Source: an uncultured Aeriscardovia sp. (GTDB lineage: Bacteria > Actinomycetota > Actinomycetes > Actinomycetales > Bifidobacteriaceae). From it: a DNA stretch of 64,000 nt. A program made the translations under genes and the position numbers. Position 1 is the stretch's first letter. Each line of letters opens with the position of its first letter. The stretch covers positions 930,001 to 994,000 of the forward strand of contig CAIFER010000001.1 of NCBI GenBank assembly GCA_903789525.1, given 5' to 3'. The notes below the pieces were generated by a model that made no database searches, was not told the DNA's origin, and worked only from the letters and a program-made list of their open reading frames with translations. Shown here piece by piece: positions 27,578-37,357 of the stretch.

Positions 27578-29647
27578 ATGGCACAGTCACAGACTTCCAA
27601 TGCTTCCACCCAGTGGCAGACCGTCAACCGGGTCGTGTACCCCACACACGATGCGGAGCTCACACTCCCTCTGTATGCGATCGAATGGACGCGGCCACGT
27701 GTTCCACAGAGTGCGATTGACGTTCGAGCAACCACACGCACAGCTGATCTGCTGAGCATGAGCAAGACGCAGATCAGCGAGCTTGTGCGGCAAGGCGCAG
27801 GAATCGCTGTTCCGACCCAGCTCTCGTTCTCGACTCCATCGCGTACTCACCTCGTCGTTGCAGCCGGTGGTCACGCCTCACTGTGCACCTATTTCAATGC
27901 TTTTCCGGCCTCTTATTGGCGCTATTGGACGTCAGTGCGCACCGTTCGCTTCCAAGCACGCGTACAGGGGTCGGGCAGACTCACATTCTTTAAATCCAAC
28001 AGCCGTGGTCTTTTCTCCCCGGTCGGCACGCTCAGTATCAACACGTCGAGTCCGCATACTGTCACACAACTTCTCCCACTGACGGGAGTGATTGATGGCG
28101 GATACCTATGGTTTGACGCACAAGCCTCGCCATCGTCTGCTTCCAGCAACGGTTTAACCGTCGACGACGCGCAGTGGCAAGTCCCGCACAGCGACCTCCG
28201 CGACCCTACACATCAGACGAGCCTGTCGATTGCCATTACCACGTTCAATCGCGAGCGCTACTGCTTACGTCAATTGCGATATGTAGCCACCGCCGCACAA
28301 CTGCGCACGCGCCTCGATACTGTATACTGCGTCGATCAAGGAACGCATCCGATCAGTCGTCATCCCGAGTTCAGCGCAATCCGCAAGGACTTGGGCGACC
28401 AGCTCACCTACATTCGACAGGGCAATCTCGGCGGATCCGGCGGTTTCTCGCGCGGTATGTACGAATCGGTTCACGCACATCGCTCTGATTACACGTTGTT
28501 GCTCGATGACGATGCCATCATCGAACCAGAAGCAATTCTTCGAGCCGTACAATTTGCCGACTACGTACGTCGCCCTGCACTCATCGGCGCTGGCATGCTT
28601 CATCTCGACAATCGCACGATGCTCTACACGCAAGCCGAACGCATGAACATGAGGACGCTCCTCCACGAGCAGTATCTCGAAAATCATGACTTCATGACCG
28701 ACCCACTGCGCGATTCGCCGTCCCTTCATCGCCGTGTTGACAGCCAATACAACGGCTGGTGGATGTGCCTCATCCCGAATACTGTCATTCGTCAGATCGG
28801 ACTGGCAATCCCAGCATTCATTAAGTTTGACGACATCGACTACTGCTATCGTGCCGCCGAACACGGCTTCCCCACCATTTCGCTCCCGGGTGTCGCCATT
28901 TGGCATCAGGCGTGGCACTCAAAGGATTCAACTCGTAGCTGGCAGGAATACTTCGAACAGCGCAACCGCGTGCTTTTCGGCATCCTGCACTCACCAAAGC
29001 CGAACTTCCACCTTCCTATCGCAGTCGCCAGCCACGATTCAGCGATGGGATTGCGATTCATCTATTCAGGTATCGCGCTCGACAATATGGCATACCGCGA
29101 TATCCTTCGCGGCCCACAGCATCTCATTTCCGGCTACACGCAGCAGATGAAGAAAGTGAACCAGCTGCGTAACTCGTTCCCCGACGCTCACTACGTGCCT
29201 GATGGGACGCATATTCCGGCTCCAGTTCGCTCGTTTGCCGATCCGCACACGGCTCCCCTCACCCATTCGCAAGTGCTGAAGGGAAGTCTGGTGAGTATCG
29301 CGTCGGCGCTCCTTCATCCGGTCAACGCGCAAGACGCTCAACGTCCAGACATCTCTGTTGATTCACAGGATTCGTATTGGCAGGCATATCAGCACGTTTC
29401 CTCTGCAATCGTCACCGCACCGGGCGCCGATGCTGTCAGTTGGCTCAAACGCGACGACGAACAATACCGCAGAGGACTGGCAGAAAGTTTGCGCTTGTGC
29501 TCGCTCATCTTACACAACTGGAAACAGCTACGGACCGCTTACCTCTCCGCTCACATCAGCAGTTTTGACGTGTGGAAGCGGCTTTTTGCACAGACACAGC
29601 CACTGGAGGAACCGACAGGCTCATCGCAGCCGTCGGCGCAGAAGTGA
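27578..29647 (+). CDS. GlfT2-like galactofuranosyltransferase
   Basis: A 689-residue GT2 enzyme. The first 200 residues form a beta-sandwich-type domain, followed by a GT-A domain starting LSIAITTFNRERYCLRQL, the metal-binding DDD in YTLLLDDDAIIEPEA, and GNLGGSGGFSRGMY. The acceptor-side motif GVAIWHQAWHSK is typical of GlfT enzymes. It should add galactofuranose to a lipid-linked glycan at the inner membrane face. The start at 27578 is preferred to the ORF track start; no clear ribosome site exists and TAACAT lies 7 nt upstream, so the message may be leaderless. A second homologue is at 31.1 kb. Confidence 0.85.
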   Translation: MAQSQTSNASTQWQTVNRVVYPTHDAELTLPLYAIEWTRPRVPQSAIDVRATTRTADLLSMSKTQISELVRQGAGIAVPTQLSFSTPSRTHLVVAAGGHASLCTYFNAFPASYWRYWTSVRTVRFQARVQGSGRLTFFKSNSRGLFSPVGTLSINTSSPHTVTQLLPLTGVIDGGYLWFDAQASPSSASSNGLTVDDAQWQVPHSDLRDPTHQTSLSIAITTFNRERYCLRQLRYVATAAQLRTRLDTVYCVDQGTHPISRHPEFSAIRKDLGDQLTYIRQGNLGGSGGFSRGMYESVHAHRSDYTLLLDDDAIIEPEAILRAVQFADYVRRPALIGAGMLHLDNRTMLYTQAERMNMRTLLHEQYLENHDFMTDPLRDSPSLHRRVDSQYNGWWMCLIPNTVIRQIGLAIPAFIKFDDIDYCYRAAEHGFPTISLPGVAIWHQAWHSKDSTRSWQEYFEQRNRVLFGILHSPKPNFHLPIAVASHDSAMGLRFIYSGIALDNMAYRDILRGPQHLISGYTQQMKKVNQLRNSFPDAHYVPDGTHIPAPVRSFADPHTAPLTHSQVLKGSLVSIASALLHPVNAQDAQRPDISVDSQDSYWQAYQHVSSAIVTAPGADAVSWLKRDDEQYRRGLAESLRLCSLILHNWKQLRTAYLSAHISSFDVWKRLFAQTQPLEEPTGSSQPSAQK

Positions 29648-29660
29648 CGATAATGACAGC

Positions 29661-29696
29661 GTGAGTGTGAAGTGGGCTCGCTCACCTCACACTCAC
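29661..29696. terminator. Bidirectional stem-loop between convergent genes
   Basis: GTGAGTGTGA pairs perfectly with TCACACTCAC, and the interior contains a further short stem. It lies exactly between two converging genes, so it probably ends transcription or protects both transcripts. No strong T-run is present. Confidence 0.6.
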
Positions 29697-29700
29697 TCGT

Positions 29701-31077
29701 TTACCACGTGGAGACTTCTTCGATGCCCGTCTCGCCCTGCGCTGGGGAGATGCGCATCTGCGTGTGATTGAGCAACGCATACGAGTGGTCATCGTTGCTC
29801 TTGTTACGGATCATGAACGTGCACGCATTCTGGCCGGTTGCAACGGCGACCATATCTGTGACATTCGGATCCGTCTTGCTCGGCACACGCAGCGACGTAA
29901 AGAGCTTGAAATCACCCGAATTAAACAAGTGCAGCGGCACCTGGAAGCGGACCGTGTGATGCCCGTGCTTCTTCATCTTGAACACCTTGGAACCGGTATC
30001 ATACGAAATACCGCCACGCCGAATATCGTTCAGCGAGATAGCGAGATAGAAGTCGCCCGGCTCATCGTACTGATATTCCACACCGAACGTGAACGTATCC
30101 TTGCTCGTCATCACTGGTGATGAAATCGGGAACGTCCGCAACAGAGGGCACTTGGCGTTCAACCCCTCTGGATACGTCTTCTGCGGCTTTCCTGCAGCAT
30201 TGGACTGCTCGATTTGCTTCGCGCGGTCCTCTTGCTTCTTCTGTTCGACGCGCAAATTCTCGAGCGTATACGCGTCTGCTACAGATTCTGGGTCACCGAT
30301 GATCGAAATATCGCCATCCGTAATGAGCATGGCACGCGTGCAATACCGCTTGACTGCGCCCATATCGTGCGTCACGAGAATGACGGTCTTCGTTGGATCC
30401 TTCTTGACTTCAGAGAAGTAGTTGTCGCACTTGCGCTGGAATGCCTCATCGCCGACAGCGAGCACCTCATCGAGCACGAGGATATCTGCGTGCGCCTTAA
30501 TCGCCACTGAAAACGCCAGACGCACCTGCATTCCAGACGAGTAGTTCTTCAGCTTCTGATCCATGAAGTCCTGCAGCTCAGCAAAATCGACGATATCGTC
30601 ATACATGGCATCGATTTGCTTGTTCGAGAACCCCAGCAAATTGCCGTTCAGGTACACGTTTTCGCGGCCGGTCAGCTCTGGATTGAAGCCCACGCCGAGC
30701 TCGATAAACGGAACGAGCTTGCCTTTGACGGATACTGAACCTTTATTCGGGTAGTAAATCTGCGAAATAATCTTCAAGAGCGTCGACTTGCCACCGCCGT
30801 TGCGACCGACAATCCCGAAGAACTCGCCCTGATGCACCTGGAAATTGATATCTTTCAGGACAACCTGATTGCGATAGCCACGAATGCCCTTGGCCCAATT
30901 GATGAACAGCTGCTTGAGCCCGGTCGCCTGTTCCGTCGGCAGTTTGAAGCTCTTGCCCACGTGATTGACACTCAGGACGACAGGGCGCTTACTGTAGCGA
31001 TCGAGGCCTTCCTCGCCATCGTCAGAATCAGCTGACGTAGTTGTCGATTGTTCGTTGTGATGAGCCGTCTCACTCAT
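29701..31077 (-). CDS. Polysaccharide ABC exporter ATP-binding protein (Wzt type)
   Basis: A 458-residue ATPase. Walker A is GRNGGGKSTLLK, the signature is YSSGMQVRLAFSV, and Walker B is ILVLDEVLAVGD. After about residue 285 comes a Wzt-like C-terminal domain that in related exporters recognises the glycan. ATG 31077 has GAGGA eight nt upstream; the ORF track GTG at 31092 overlaps the upstream stop. It pairs with the permease at 33.0 kb, and a galactofuranosyltransferase gene lies between them, the same trio seen around mycobacterial GlfT1. It powers export of the surface polymer. Confidence 0.9.
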   Translation of the reverse strand: MSETAHHNEQSTTTSADSDDGEEGLDRYSKRPVVLSVNHVGKSFKLPTEQATGLKQLFINWAKGIRGYRNQVVLKDINFQVHQGEFFGIVGRNGGGKSTLLKIISQIYYPNKGSVSVKGKLVPFIELGVGFNPELTGRENVYLNGNLLGFSNKQIDAMYDDIVDFAELQDFMDQKLKNYSSGMQVRLAFSVAIKAHADILVLDEVLAVGDEAFQRKCDNYFSEVKKDPTKTVILVTHDMGAVKRYCTRAMLITDGDISIIGDPESVADAYTLENLRVEQKKQEDRAKQIEQSNAAGKPQKTYPEGLNAKCPLLRTFPISSPVMTSKDTFTFGVEYQYDEPGDFYLAISLNDIRRGGISYDTGSKVFKMKKHGHHTVRFQVPLHLFNSGDFKLFTSLRVPSKTDPNVTDMVAVATGQNACTFMIRNKSNDDHSYALLNHTQMRISPAQGETGIEEVSTW

Positions 31078-31088
31078 GATGTGTATCC

Positions 31089-32963
31089 TCACCGATTCAT
31101 ATCCAAGTAATCACGCCAGAATGCCTGTGATGTCAGCGTGCTGCGTGCGGCTTCATACTGCTTCTTGAGCTGGCGACGGTGTCCGTTGTAATAGTGCAGA
31201 TCGCGATGGAACCGATGCAACAGATCCTGATATTCGTGAATATCCTTTTCACGAATAGCACCCTTCTTGTTCCACCAGTCGATCACAATGATGTACTGCT
31301 TGCCGCGCAACACTCCAGCTGGGTACGCCCATCCGTTGGCCGGAATCACGATATAACCCTTACCGCGCGTGTGGAGCAGACGCTGGCCATTATCCGTCAC
31401 ATAATCTTCGAGACGCTGAACCAGATGCCTCGGCTTATCGCTGTCGATGATCTGACGCGAATAGTTCGAGACCTTGAAGTCAAGCCCGAGCTGTGCGGCT
31501 TGCTTTTCGAGCTCATCAAAACTGACGAGCTTTTCCTTGTTGCGATTAGCGGCAAGGAACGTATCTTCAGCCGTATTCTTTGCCTCGATGAATCGCGGTC
31601 CTTTCAGATAATCCTCAAACGCGTCGAGGCAGAGGCGAGCATTCTGATAGCCGAACTTCTTGAGCTCGAGGCGCAGATCGTTCCGCAGCTGGTAAATGAA
31701 ATCTGAGTACGGCGCAAAACCAGTCGTATCGCGAGCAACAAGTGTATTGCGCAACGTCTGATACCGCTCAACCGCAGCGTTGTAGCGAATCTGGAACGGC
31801 ATGTGCCAAATGCAGATTCCGTTCATCGTGATCAGTGGCAAATGGCAACGGTAACCGTATTCTGCATCGTCACAACGGACAAAGAACGGAAGCGGCATTC
31901 CGACCTTCTTGATGGCAGAAATCGGGATAACGCAATACCACCACGCTGCATACCGTTGAATGGAATGAATCTGCTTTGGCGGGATGAAGTCCTCGTTGTA
32001 AACGAGATCACGGAAGGCAACAAGACGCAGCGGCGGCTTGATCGGGACAAATGCACCGTCCTGATTCATGTAACCGGTGTCCTCGCTCTGCTCATCACCG
32101 ATGATGTAATTGAGCATTGCGCCGCTGATCATGCTGTTCTGATAGTGATCATTGAGAATCTGGAGCAACACGTACGTGCGCTTGATCGATTCGGGTGAAA
32201 TAGAAACATCGTCATCCATGAGGAGAACGTGCGTTGCCTGCGGCTTCTGATCAAGCGCAGCGAGCATTCCGCGCGCAAATCCACCGGAACCACCAACATT
32301 GCGATTTGGAATCACGGTCACGGTCTCGTCGCTGAGTGCCTGTGCATCGAGCGTGCGGCCGTTATCGATGACGTACATGTGGAAATGCTGGGCGATGTCT
32401 TCCGACGAATGGCCGATCGTCCGCTTGATGAGAGCGACGTTCGCAGTGATATAGCTCTCTTTCTTGAACGTCGTCGTCGCAAGAGCAAGATTGATAGGAC
32501 GCAGCGGCTGCGTGACGTCGAGGCTGTAATAACCGTTGCGCACATACACAGGGCCATCCGTGATCAGCTTGAAGCCAGTGATCACCATGTCATCAGTAAC
32601 AGTGAGATCAACATCGAGTGGCTTCCACTGGTCAGAACCCGCAACAGAGACGGGATCGTTCACATCCTCAGGAGCGTGCCCAAAGACTGTGCCCTTCGTC
32701 TGCTGGAATTTGAGGGATGCGCCTTTGACTTCCAAATGCAGATGGAACGCTGTTGCCGTCGTGTACGTGAGGAGTTTGCGGACGGAAAGAGAGTTGAAAT
32801 ATGTGGTGAAGTCATATGTGGCCGCATCACACAACTGCCATGCGCCGTCTGAAGAATCCTTGACAGGAACAAGAGACCCGGTTGCATGGCAATACATCCC
32901 CGGATAGTTCAGTGCGCGCTCATTATTTTCCAACAAGATATGCGCAAAAGTAACTGTTGGCAT
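31089..32963 (-). CDS. GlfT-like galactofuranosyltransferase
   Basis: A 624-residue GT2 enzyme homologous to the 27.6-kb gene. It has an N-terminal beta-rich domain of about 180 residues, a GT-A domain starting INLALATTTFKKESY, the metal site THVLLMDDDVSISPES, RNVGGSGGFARGM, and GICIWHMPFQIRY. The C-terminal 150 residues are partly helical. Position between the Wzm- and Wzt-like genes suggests that it begins or extends the galactofuranose chain before export. Start at 32963 has GAGAAGG upstream. Which of the two enzymes initiates and which polymerises cannot be told from sequence. Confidence 0.85.
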   Translation of the reverse strand: MPTVTFAHILLENNERALNYPGMYCHATGSLVPVKDSSDGAWQLCDAATYDFTTYFNSLSVRKLLTYTTATAFHLHLEVKGASLKFQQTKGTVFGHAPEDVNDPVSVAGSDQWKPLDVDLTVTDDMVITGFKLITDGPVYVRNGYYSLDVTQPLRPINLALATTTFKKESYITANVALIKRTIGHSSEDIAQHFHMYVIDNGRTLDAQALSDETVTVIPNRNVGGSGGFARGMLAALDQKPQATHVLLMDDDVSISPESIKRTYVLLQILNDHYQNSMISGAMLNYIIGDEQSEDTGYMNQDGAFVPIKPPLRLVAFRDLVYNEDFIPPKQIHSIQRYAAWWYCVIPISAIKKVGMPLPFFVRCDDAEYGYRCHLPLITMNGICIWHMPFQIRYNAAVERYQTLRNTLVARDTTGFAPYSDFIYQLRNDLRLELKKFGYQNARLCLDAFEDYLKGPRFIEAKNTAEDTFLAANRNKEKLVSFDELEKQAAQLGLDFKVSNYSRQIIDSDKPRHLVQRLEDYVTDNGQRLLHTRGKGYIVIPANGWAYPAGVLRGKQYIIVIDWWNKKGAIREKDIHEYQDLLHRFHRDLHYYNGHRRQLKKQYEAARSTLTSQAFWRDYLDMNR

Positions 32964-33013
32964 GAGAAACCTTCTCTCTTCGTCGGGTAAATCCTATCAA
33001 TCGCAGATCGCCC

Positions 33014-33862
33014 TTACATCACTTCCGCGAATCTCTTTTCATACTTCTTAAATACAACAATGCCTAGCACAAAGATAATGGCCGTGATGAGCAGTGGAAT
33101 CAGTTTGATCCACCACTCTGATGCCGAAAATTGGTTCCAAATCGTCGGCTGTGTGGCAGGAGCTATGAGATTGTGCCGAATATCCTGAATGCACTGTGCA
33201 AACGGATTGAGCAGCTCTAGCCGCGCGAGCTTACTGATCAGCCCACCGCCGCCGCGATTAATGACGTACGAAAGAGGATAAATAATCGGCATCGCGTAGA
33301 AGACGAGCTGCTGAAGAACATCCCAAATGTGCGCGATATCACGGTAATAGACGTACATCGTCGCCATAATGAGCGTCCAGCCGAGCGTCACCAAATACAG
33401 TTCGATAAAGTTCAAGGGCAGCAAAATGACTCGCCATGTGAACTGAACGCGATTGAGAATGGCAAACAGGAGAACGACGAGGAGATTGATGCCGTAACTG
33501 ATCAGCCCACCGACGGTGGCCGAAACGACGACGATGTAGTTCGGAAAATGGATCTTGCGCAGCAAATCACCGCGATCAACGACTGACCGCAGTCCCACAT
33601 TCGTTGAATCCGTTACAAACTGCCATGAGCTGATGCCGAGGAGCAACACGACTGGGTACGTCGGCGTGCCATCAGACATGCGCAGGAATCGAGCGAACAC
33701 AAGGTACATGACCGCGAACATCATGAGCGGTTCAAGCACAGACCACAAGACTCCGAGGAAGGAACCTTGATAGCGAAGCCGGAAGTCGGTGTGGACGAGC
33801 CCTCGTAAGACGACAGAGGAATACCCATAGCGCCGATGCAGTGTGCTGATCCAAGACCTCAT
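33014..33862 (-). CDS. Polysaccharide ABC exporter permease (Wzm type)
   Basis: A 282-residue ABC-2 type permease with about six membrane helices and the family pattern HTDFRLRYQGSFLGVLWSVLEPL near the N-terminus. It forms the channel with the Wzt-like ATPase to export the galactofuranose polymer across the membrane. It is the first gene of a three-gene unit (permease, transferase, ATPase). No ribosome site precedes the ATG; instead TATAAT lies 8 nt upstream of it, suggesting a leaderless or nearly leaderless transcript. Confidence 0.88.
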   Translation of the reverse strand: MRSWISTLHRRYGYSSVVLRGLVHTDFRLRYQGSFLGVLWSVLEPLMMFAVMYLVFARFLRMSDGTPTYPVVLLLGISSWQFVTDSTNVGLRSVVDRGDLLRKIHFPNYIVVVSATVGGLISYGINLLVVLLFAILNRVQFTWRVILLPLNFIELYLVTLGWTLIMATMYVYYRDIAHIWDVLQQLVFYAMPIIYPLSYVINRGGGGLISKLARLELLNPFAQCIQDIRHNLIAPATQPTIWNQFSASEWWIKLIPLLITAIIFVLGIVVFKKYEKRFAEVM

Positions 33863-33870
33863 GAGAAAAA

Positions 33871-33876
33871 ATTATA
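33871..33876 (-). promoter_or_regulatory. Minus-10 element of the exporter operon
   Basis: TATAAT, a perfect -10 hexamer, ends 8 nt before the permease ATG. No good -35 is visible 16-18 bp upstream. With this spacing transcription would begin at or next to the ATG. Confidence 0.45.
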
Positions 33877-33926
33877 GTGTCGTCGTTGAATCGAGACGCT
33901 TCCGAGGACAAATCACCGACTAATCC

Positions 33927-36071
33927 TCACAAAACAATCCGATACAGCTTGTTCTGACCGTCGTTAAGGACGAGTTTCATTCCCGGAATATGGCGGCGGT
34001 GCGCGAGCGCATCCATCTGTCCCCACTCATCCAAGCCGTAGTCAACGCCAGCACCTTTATCGCGCACCCAGCCTGGAATGCTCTTAATAGGCTTAAATCC
34101 GCTGCGATCGCCCAAGACCAACATGTACTTCACGTGAAGTCTGCGCACGGCTGCACGAACAGACGGGTCTGTGAGGTTCCCCATACCGTGGATCAGCGTG
34201 ATCGAATCCTTCGTCGGATCGCCCATCCAGTTGCCGTCCAGCGACTTATACAGCACATTCATGCCATTGAGAGAGTACGCAAAGCAGCTGCCGTCAAATG
34301 GCTGGTTGATCACTACATCTGCGCGCGTGATCTTCTCAGCCCGCTGAACGAAGTCTTGCTCCGCCAACGTGTAGATCTGATGAGACACGTTATGACTGTC
34401 ATTGTCTTTGGCCAAATCGTTGATGACCGGCGAGAACCCTTGCTTGAGTGTGATCTTTCCGAAGCCAAGTTGAGGGCGGACACTGAAAATGGCGAGCACG
34501 ATAACGAGGAACGTAACAAATCCATTGCGAGCAAACGTGTGACCCGAGCCGCTCAAATCTGCAATCACGCCATTAGCCAGCTTGAGAGCGATCGTGGCAC
34601 TGACCCACAGTCCAAGACCAGCCAGTGGAATGGCTGGGAGGATTGCGTTGGCGGCCAACCTGAACGGATCGGTGTACCAAAAGCCCGTCAGCAGCTGTTT
34701 CATCTGCCCCTGCGTCGTTGAGCTCAGCGCATAGAGGAAGAGGAAAAGAACGTACGCACAATCAAGCCACACATATTCGCGGTGGAAGAGCGTATAGCAG
34801 ACGCCAATCACCACCAAAGCTGCCAAAGCGATCTGCGGGGTTGGTTCTTGTGTGAAGCCGAGTGACAGCGCGTTCGAAACTGCCTGCTGAACTCCGAGCA
34901 AATTCGGCCAATTGAAAGTGACCGTCCGCTGCATAAACGGTGCTCGGAAGAGTGCGATCCAAATGACAACAATCGCACCGGCCAACACGATATCAATGAG
35001 AGTCGCCACGCACACGCGCACCCACTGAGCGGTAATACCGGTCTGGCGAACGTACGAAGACACCTGCGAAAAGAGATAAACGGCAAGGATGATCGCTGCA
35101 GTGAAGATACCGTTGGGCTGGCTGATGGCAACGCCGATCGCGCTGACGATGAAAAGTGGAATGAGCGCGCCGCGAGTCCTCCATGATGTCCGCGCATCGA
35201 AGATGGCAAGTCCTTCGAAGAGCAGGATCGGAAGAATGGCAAACGAAAGGAAATTCGAGAAGAGAGGGCCGAAGCTCAGCAAACGCCATGGGTACGGAAC
35301 GAAGAGCATACACACCGCGGCACTCATCGCCCATTGCTGAGCAGAATTCCGGAACAGCCAGCGAGACAGCACGAGCCAACTTGCCGGAACAATGAATGCC
35401 AGCACAGCTGCGTTGACGGCATTTGCAGCAAGCGTGACAGGAGCATGGCAGATCACTGCGGTCAACGCAACGAGCGCATGCCATCCGGTGGGATAAAACG
35501 TCGAACCGACAGTGGGCACAATCGCACCTGAATGCAGCGTAGAGTAATTACCCGAATCCATGAAGTGCTGCACAATCGAGTAATGCCACGCTGTGTCATA
35601 GTGCTGGCTGAACGACAGAGGCCCATCGAGCGCTTTCATATCAATGAACACGGTCAGAATAATTCCCACTGCAAACGGAACGAAGAACCAATATCGTTCA
35701 GAAGCCTTTTGCGGGAATCGCAACACACGAGCGATTGGAGCGAGGCGAGATGGCCGAGGAGATGCATCCCTCGCTGCAGACGAAGACGCTTGGGTGCGGA
35801 CGTGATGTGCATGCGCAATCACTTCGCTGACGCACACGCAGATAATTAACACAAATCCGAGCGGAAGCACAAAAGTCAGAGGCGTCACCCGCACATGCAG
35901 AAGTGAATACGCCATCATCATGATTTGCCCGCACGCTATTGTCACCGGCGCAGAGAGTGCGAGCGCCATGAGCCACGGCAAGCGGAACGTTCTCAAAAGA
36001 AAACAGCCAGGAACAACCAATAGAAGAAGACTCACGAGTGCTGCGATACAAAATAGAATCCACATTCCCAT
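33927..36071 (-). CDS. Large multi-pass membrane protein (DUF6541-like)
   Basis: A 714-residue membrane protein with roughly 13 or more hydrophobic helices in the first 520 residues and a hydrophilic C-terminal domain of about 170 residues (DVVINQPFDGSCFAYSLNGMNVLYK). The layout fits GT-C type glycosyltransferases and the actinobacterial DUF6541 proteins, whose acceptor and donor are mostly unknown. The acidic loop after helix 1-2 region (FIDMKALDGPLSFSQHYD) could be the GT-C catalytic loop. ATG 36071 with GAGG upstream is preferred to the ORF track start. It belongs to the surface polysaccharide cluster and likely adds a sugar outside the membrane. Confidence 0.65.
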   Translation of the reverse strand: MGMWILFCIAALVSLLLLVVPGCFLLRTFRLPWLMALALSAPVTIACGQIMMMAYSLLHVRVTPLTFVLPLGFVLIICVCVSEVIAHAHHVRTQASSSAARDASPRPSRLAPIARVLRFPQKASERYWFFVPFAVGIILTVFIDMKALDGPLSFSQHYDTAWHYSIVQHFMDSGNYSTLHSGAIVPTVGSTFYPTGWHALVALTAVICHAPVTLAANAVNAAVLAFIVPASWLVLSRWLFRNSAQQWAMSAAVCMLFVPYPWRLLSFGPLFSNFLSFAILPILLFEGLAIFDARTSWRTRGALIPLFIVSAIGVAISQPNGIFTAAIILAVYLFSQVSSYVRQTGITAQWVRVCVATLIDIVLAGAIVVIWIALFRAPFMQRTVTFNWPNLLGVQQAVSNALSLGFTQEPTPQIALAALVVIGVCYTLFHREYVWLDCAYVLFLFLYALSSTTQGQMKQLLTGFWYTDPFRLAANAILPAIPLAGLGLWVSATIALKLANGVIADLSGSGHTFARNGFVTFLVIVLAIFSVRPQLGFGKITLKQGFSPVINDLAKDNDSHNVSHQIYTLAEQDFVQRAEKITRADVVINQPFDGSCFAYSLNGMNVLYKSLDGNWMGDPTKDSITLIHGMGNLTDPSVRAAVRRLHVKYMLVLGDRSGFKPIKSIPGWVRDKGAGVDYGLDEWGQMDALAHRRHIPGMKLVLNDGQNKLYRIVL

Positions 36072-36241
36072 AAGTTTTGACCTCGTGTCTGATCTGGCCG
36101 AAGTGTGACGACAAATCCAGGTAGTCAGTTTACTCAATCACCAGAATACCGTCTCAGACGCGGTGACCGGCAATGATTGCTCCTGATTCCTCTCTAGTCG
36201 GTACAATAAAGACGATTGATCTGTAAGTGAGAGGGGAAGCA

Positions 36242-37357
36242 ATGGCGGATCAGACAGATCGCGCACATCTTTCAGATCAAGTGAACCGGTCGGTGAACCG
36301 TGATCACACGATCACCGCAGAAGTCAATCAGGCGAATGTCGCCGTGCTGATCCCTTGTTACAACGAATCTGTCACCATCTCGAAGGTCGTCAAGGACTTT
36401 CAGCGTGTGCTTCCCCATGCCACAATTTACGTCTACGACAACAATTCCACCGACGGCACCGCTGATCTTGCTCGCCGTGCTGGAGCCGTTGTCCGCAGCG
36501 AGCCACGGCAAGGCAAAGGCAACGTCATTCGCGCGATGTTCCAAGACATCGATGCGGACGCGTACGTGATGGTTGACGGCGACGACACGTACCCTGCTGA
36601 AGCTGCACCAGCCATGATCGAACGCGTGCTCCACGGTTACGACATGGTGATCGGCGACCGACTTTCGTCCACCTATTTCACTGAAAACAAGCGTCCCTTC
36701 CACAATGCAGGAAATGTGCTCGTCCGTGGTGCCATCAATCATCTGTTCCACGCGCACATCACCGATATCATGACCGGTTACCGCGCTATGAGCTTCAGTT
36801 TCGTGAAAACGTACCCGGCACTCTCTCGCGGCTTTGAACTTGAAACCGAAATGACGATTCACGCGCTCGATAAAAACGTCAAAATCACGTCATTGCCCGT
36901 CAACTACCGTGATCGACCGAAAGGTTCCTACTCCAAGCTCAATACGGTCGGAGACGGCATGCGTGTCTTGGGCACGATTGGACGCATGATTCGCGAATAC
37001 AAGCCACTGCCATTCTTTAGCTGGCTGGGCGGCATCATTGGCGTCATCGGCCTCGGATTCATGATTTCTGTCTTCGTTGACTTTTGGAAGACCCACGAAG
37101 TACAGCGATTCCCGACACTCTTTTGCGCAATCTTTATGATCTTGACCGGACTGCTCTTCTTCATTTCCGGCCTCATTTTGGACGTGATCGCCAAACGAGA
37201 CCGGAAAGATTTCACGTTCCAGTCAAATCTGATTGATTATGAGCGCCGATCGCGAGCACCTCGGAGCACGAGCTCCAGCCAATCGACGCGATCTAGCCAA
37301 TCCAGCGCTGCGCAGTCGTCCGATTTGCTCTCCACGCACGCACATTCGTCCCATTAG
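36242..37357 (+). CDS. GT2 glycosyltransferase, polyprenyl-phosphate sugar synthase type
   Basis: A 371-residue enzyme of the DPM1/GtrB kind. The GT-A domain begins VAVLIPCYNESVTISKVV, with the metal site YVMVDGDDTYPAE and the motif DIMTGYRAMSFSFVK. Two membrane helices follow at about residues 255-325. It probably transfers a sugar from a nucleotide donor to polyprenyl phosphate, providing donors for extracytoplasmic transferases such as the DUF6541-like neighbour, from which it diverges. The last 40 residues are Ser/Arg/His-rich and the final 65 bp overlap the end of the lysozyme gene on the opposite strand. GAGGGG lies upstream of ATG 36242. Confidence 0.88.
   Translation: MADQTDRAHLSDQVNRSVNRDHTITAEVNQANVAVLIPCYNESVTISKVVKDFQRVLPHATIYVYDNNSTDGTADLARRAGAVVRSEPRQGKGNVIRAMFQDIDADAYVMVDGDDTYPAEAAPAMIERVLHGYDMVIGDRLSSTYFTENKRPFHNAGNVLVRGAINHLFHAHITDIMTGYRAMSFSFVKTYPALSRGFELETEMTIHALDKNVKITSLPVNYRDRPKGSYSKLNTVGDGMRVLGTIGRMIREYKPLPFFSWLGGIIGVIGLGFMISVFVDFWKTHEVQRFPTLFCAIFMILTGLLFFISGLILDVIAKRDRKDFTFQSNLIDYERRSRAPRSTSSSQSTRSSQSSAAQSSDLLSTHAHSSH

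Noticed and set aside
31832-32852. ORFs opposite the second galactofuranosyltransferase
   Set aside because: Shadow frames of a confident gene with no independent support.
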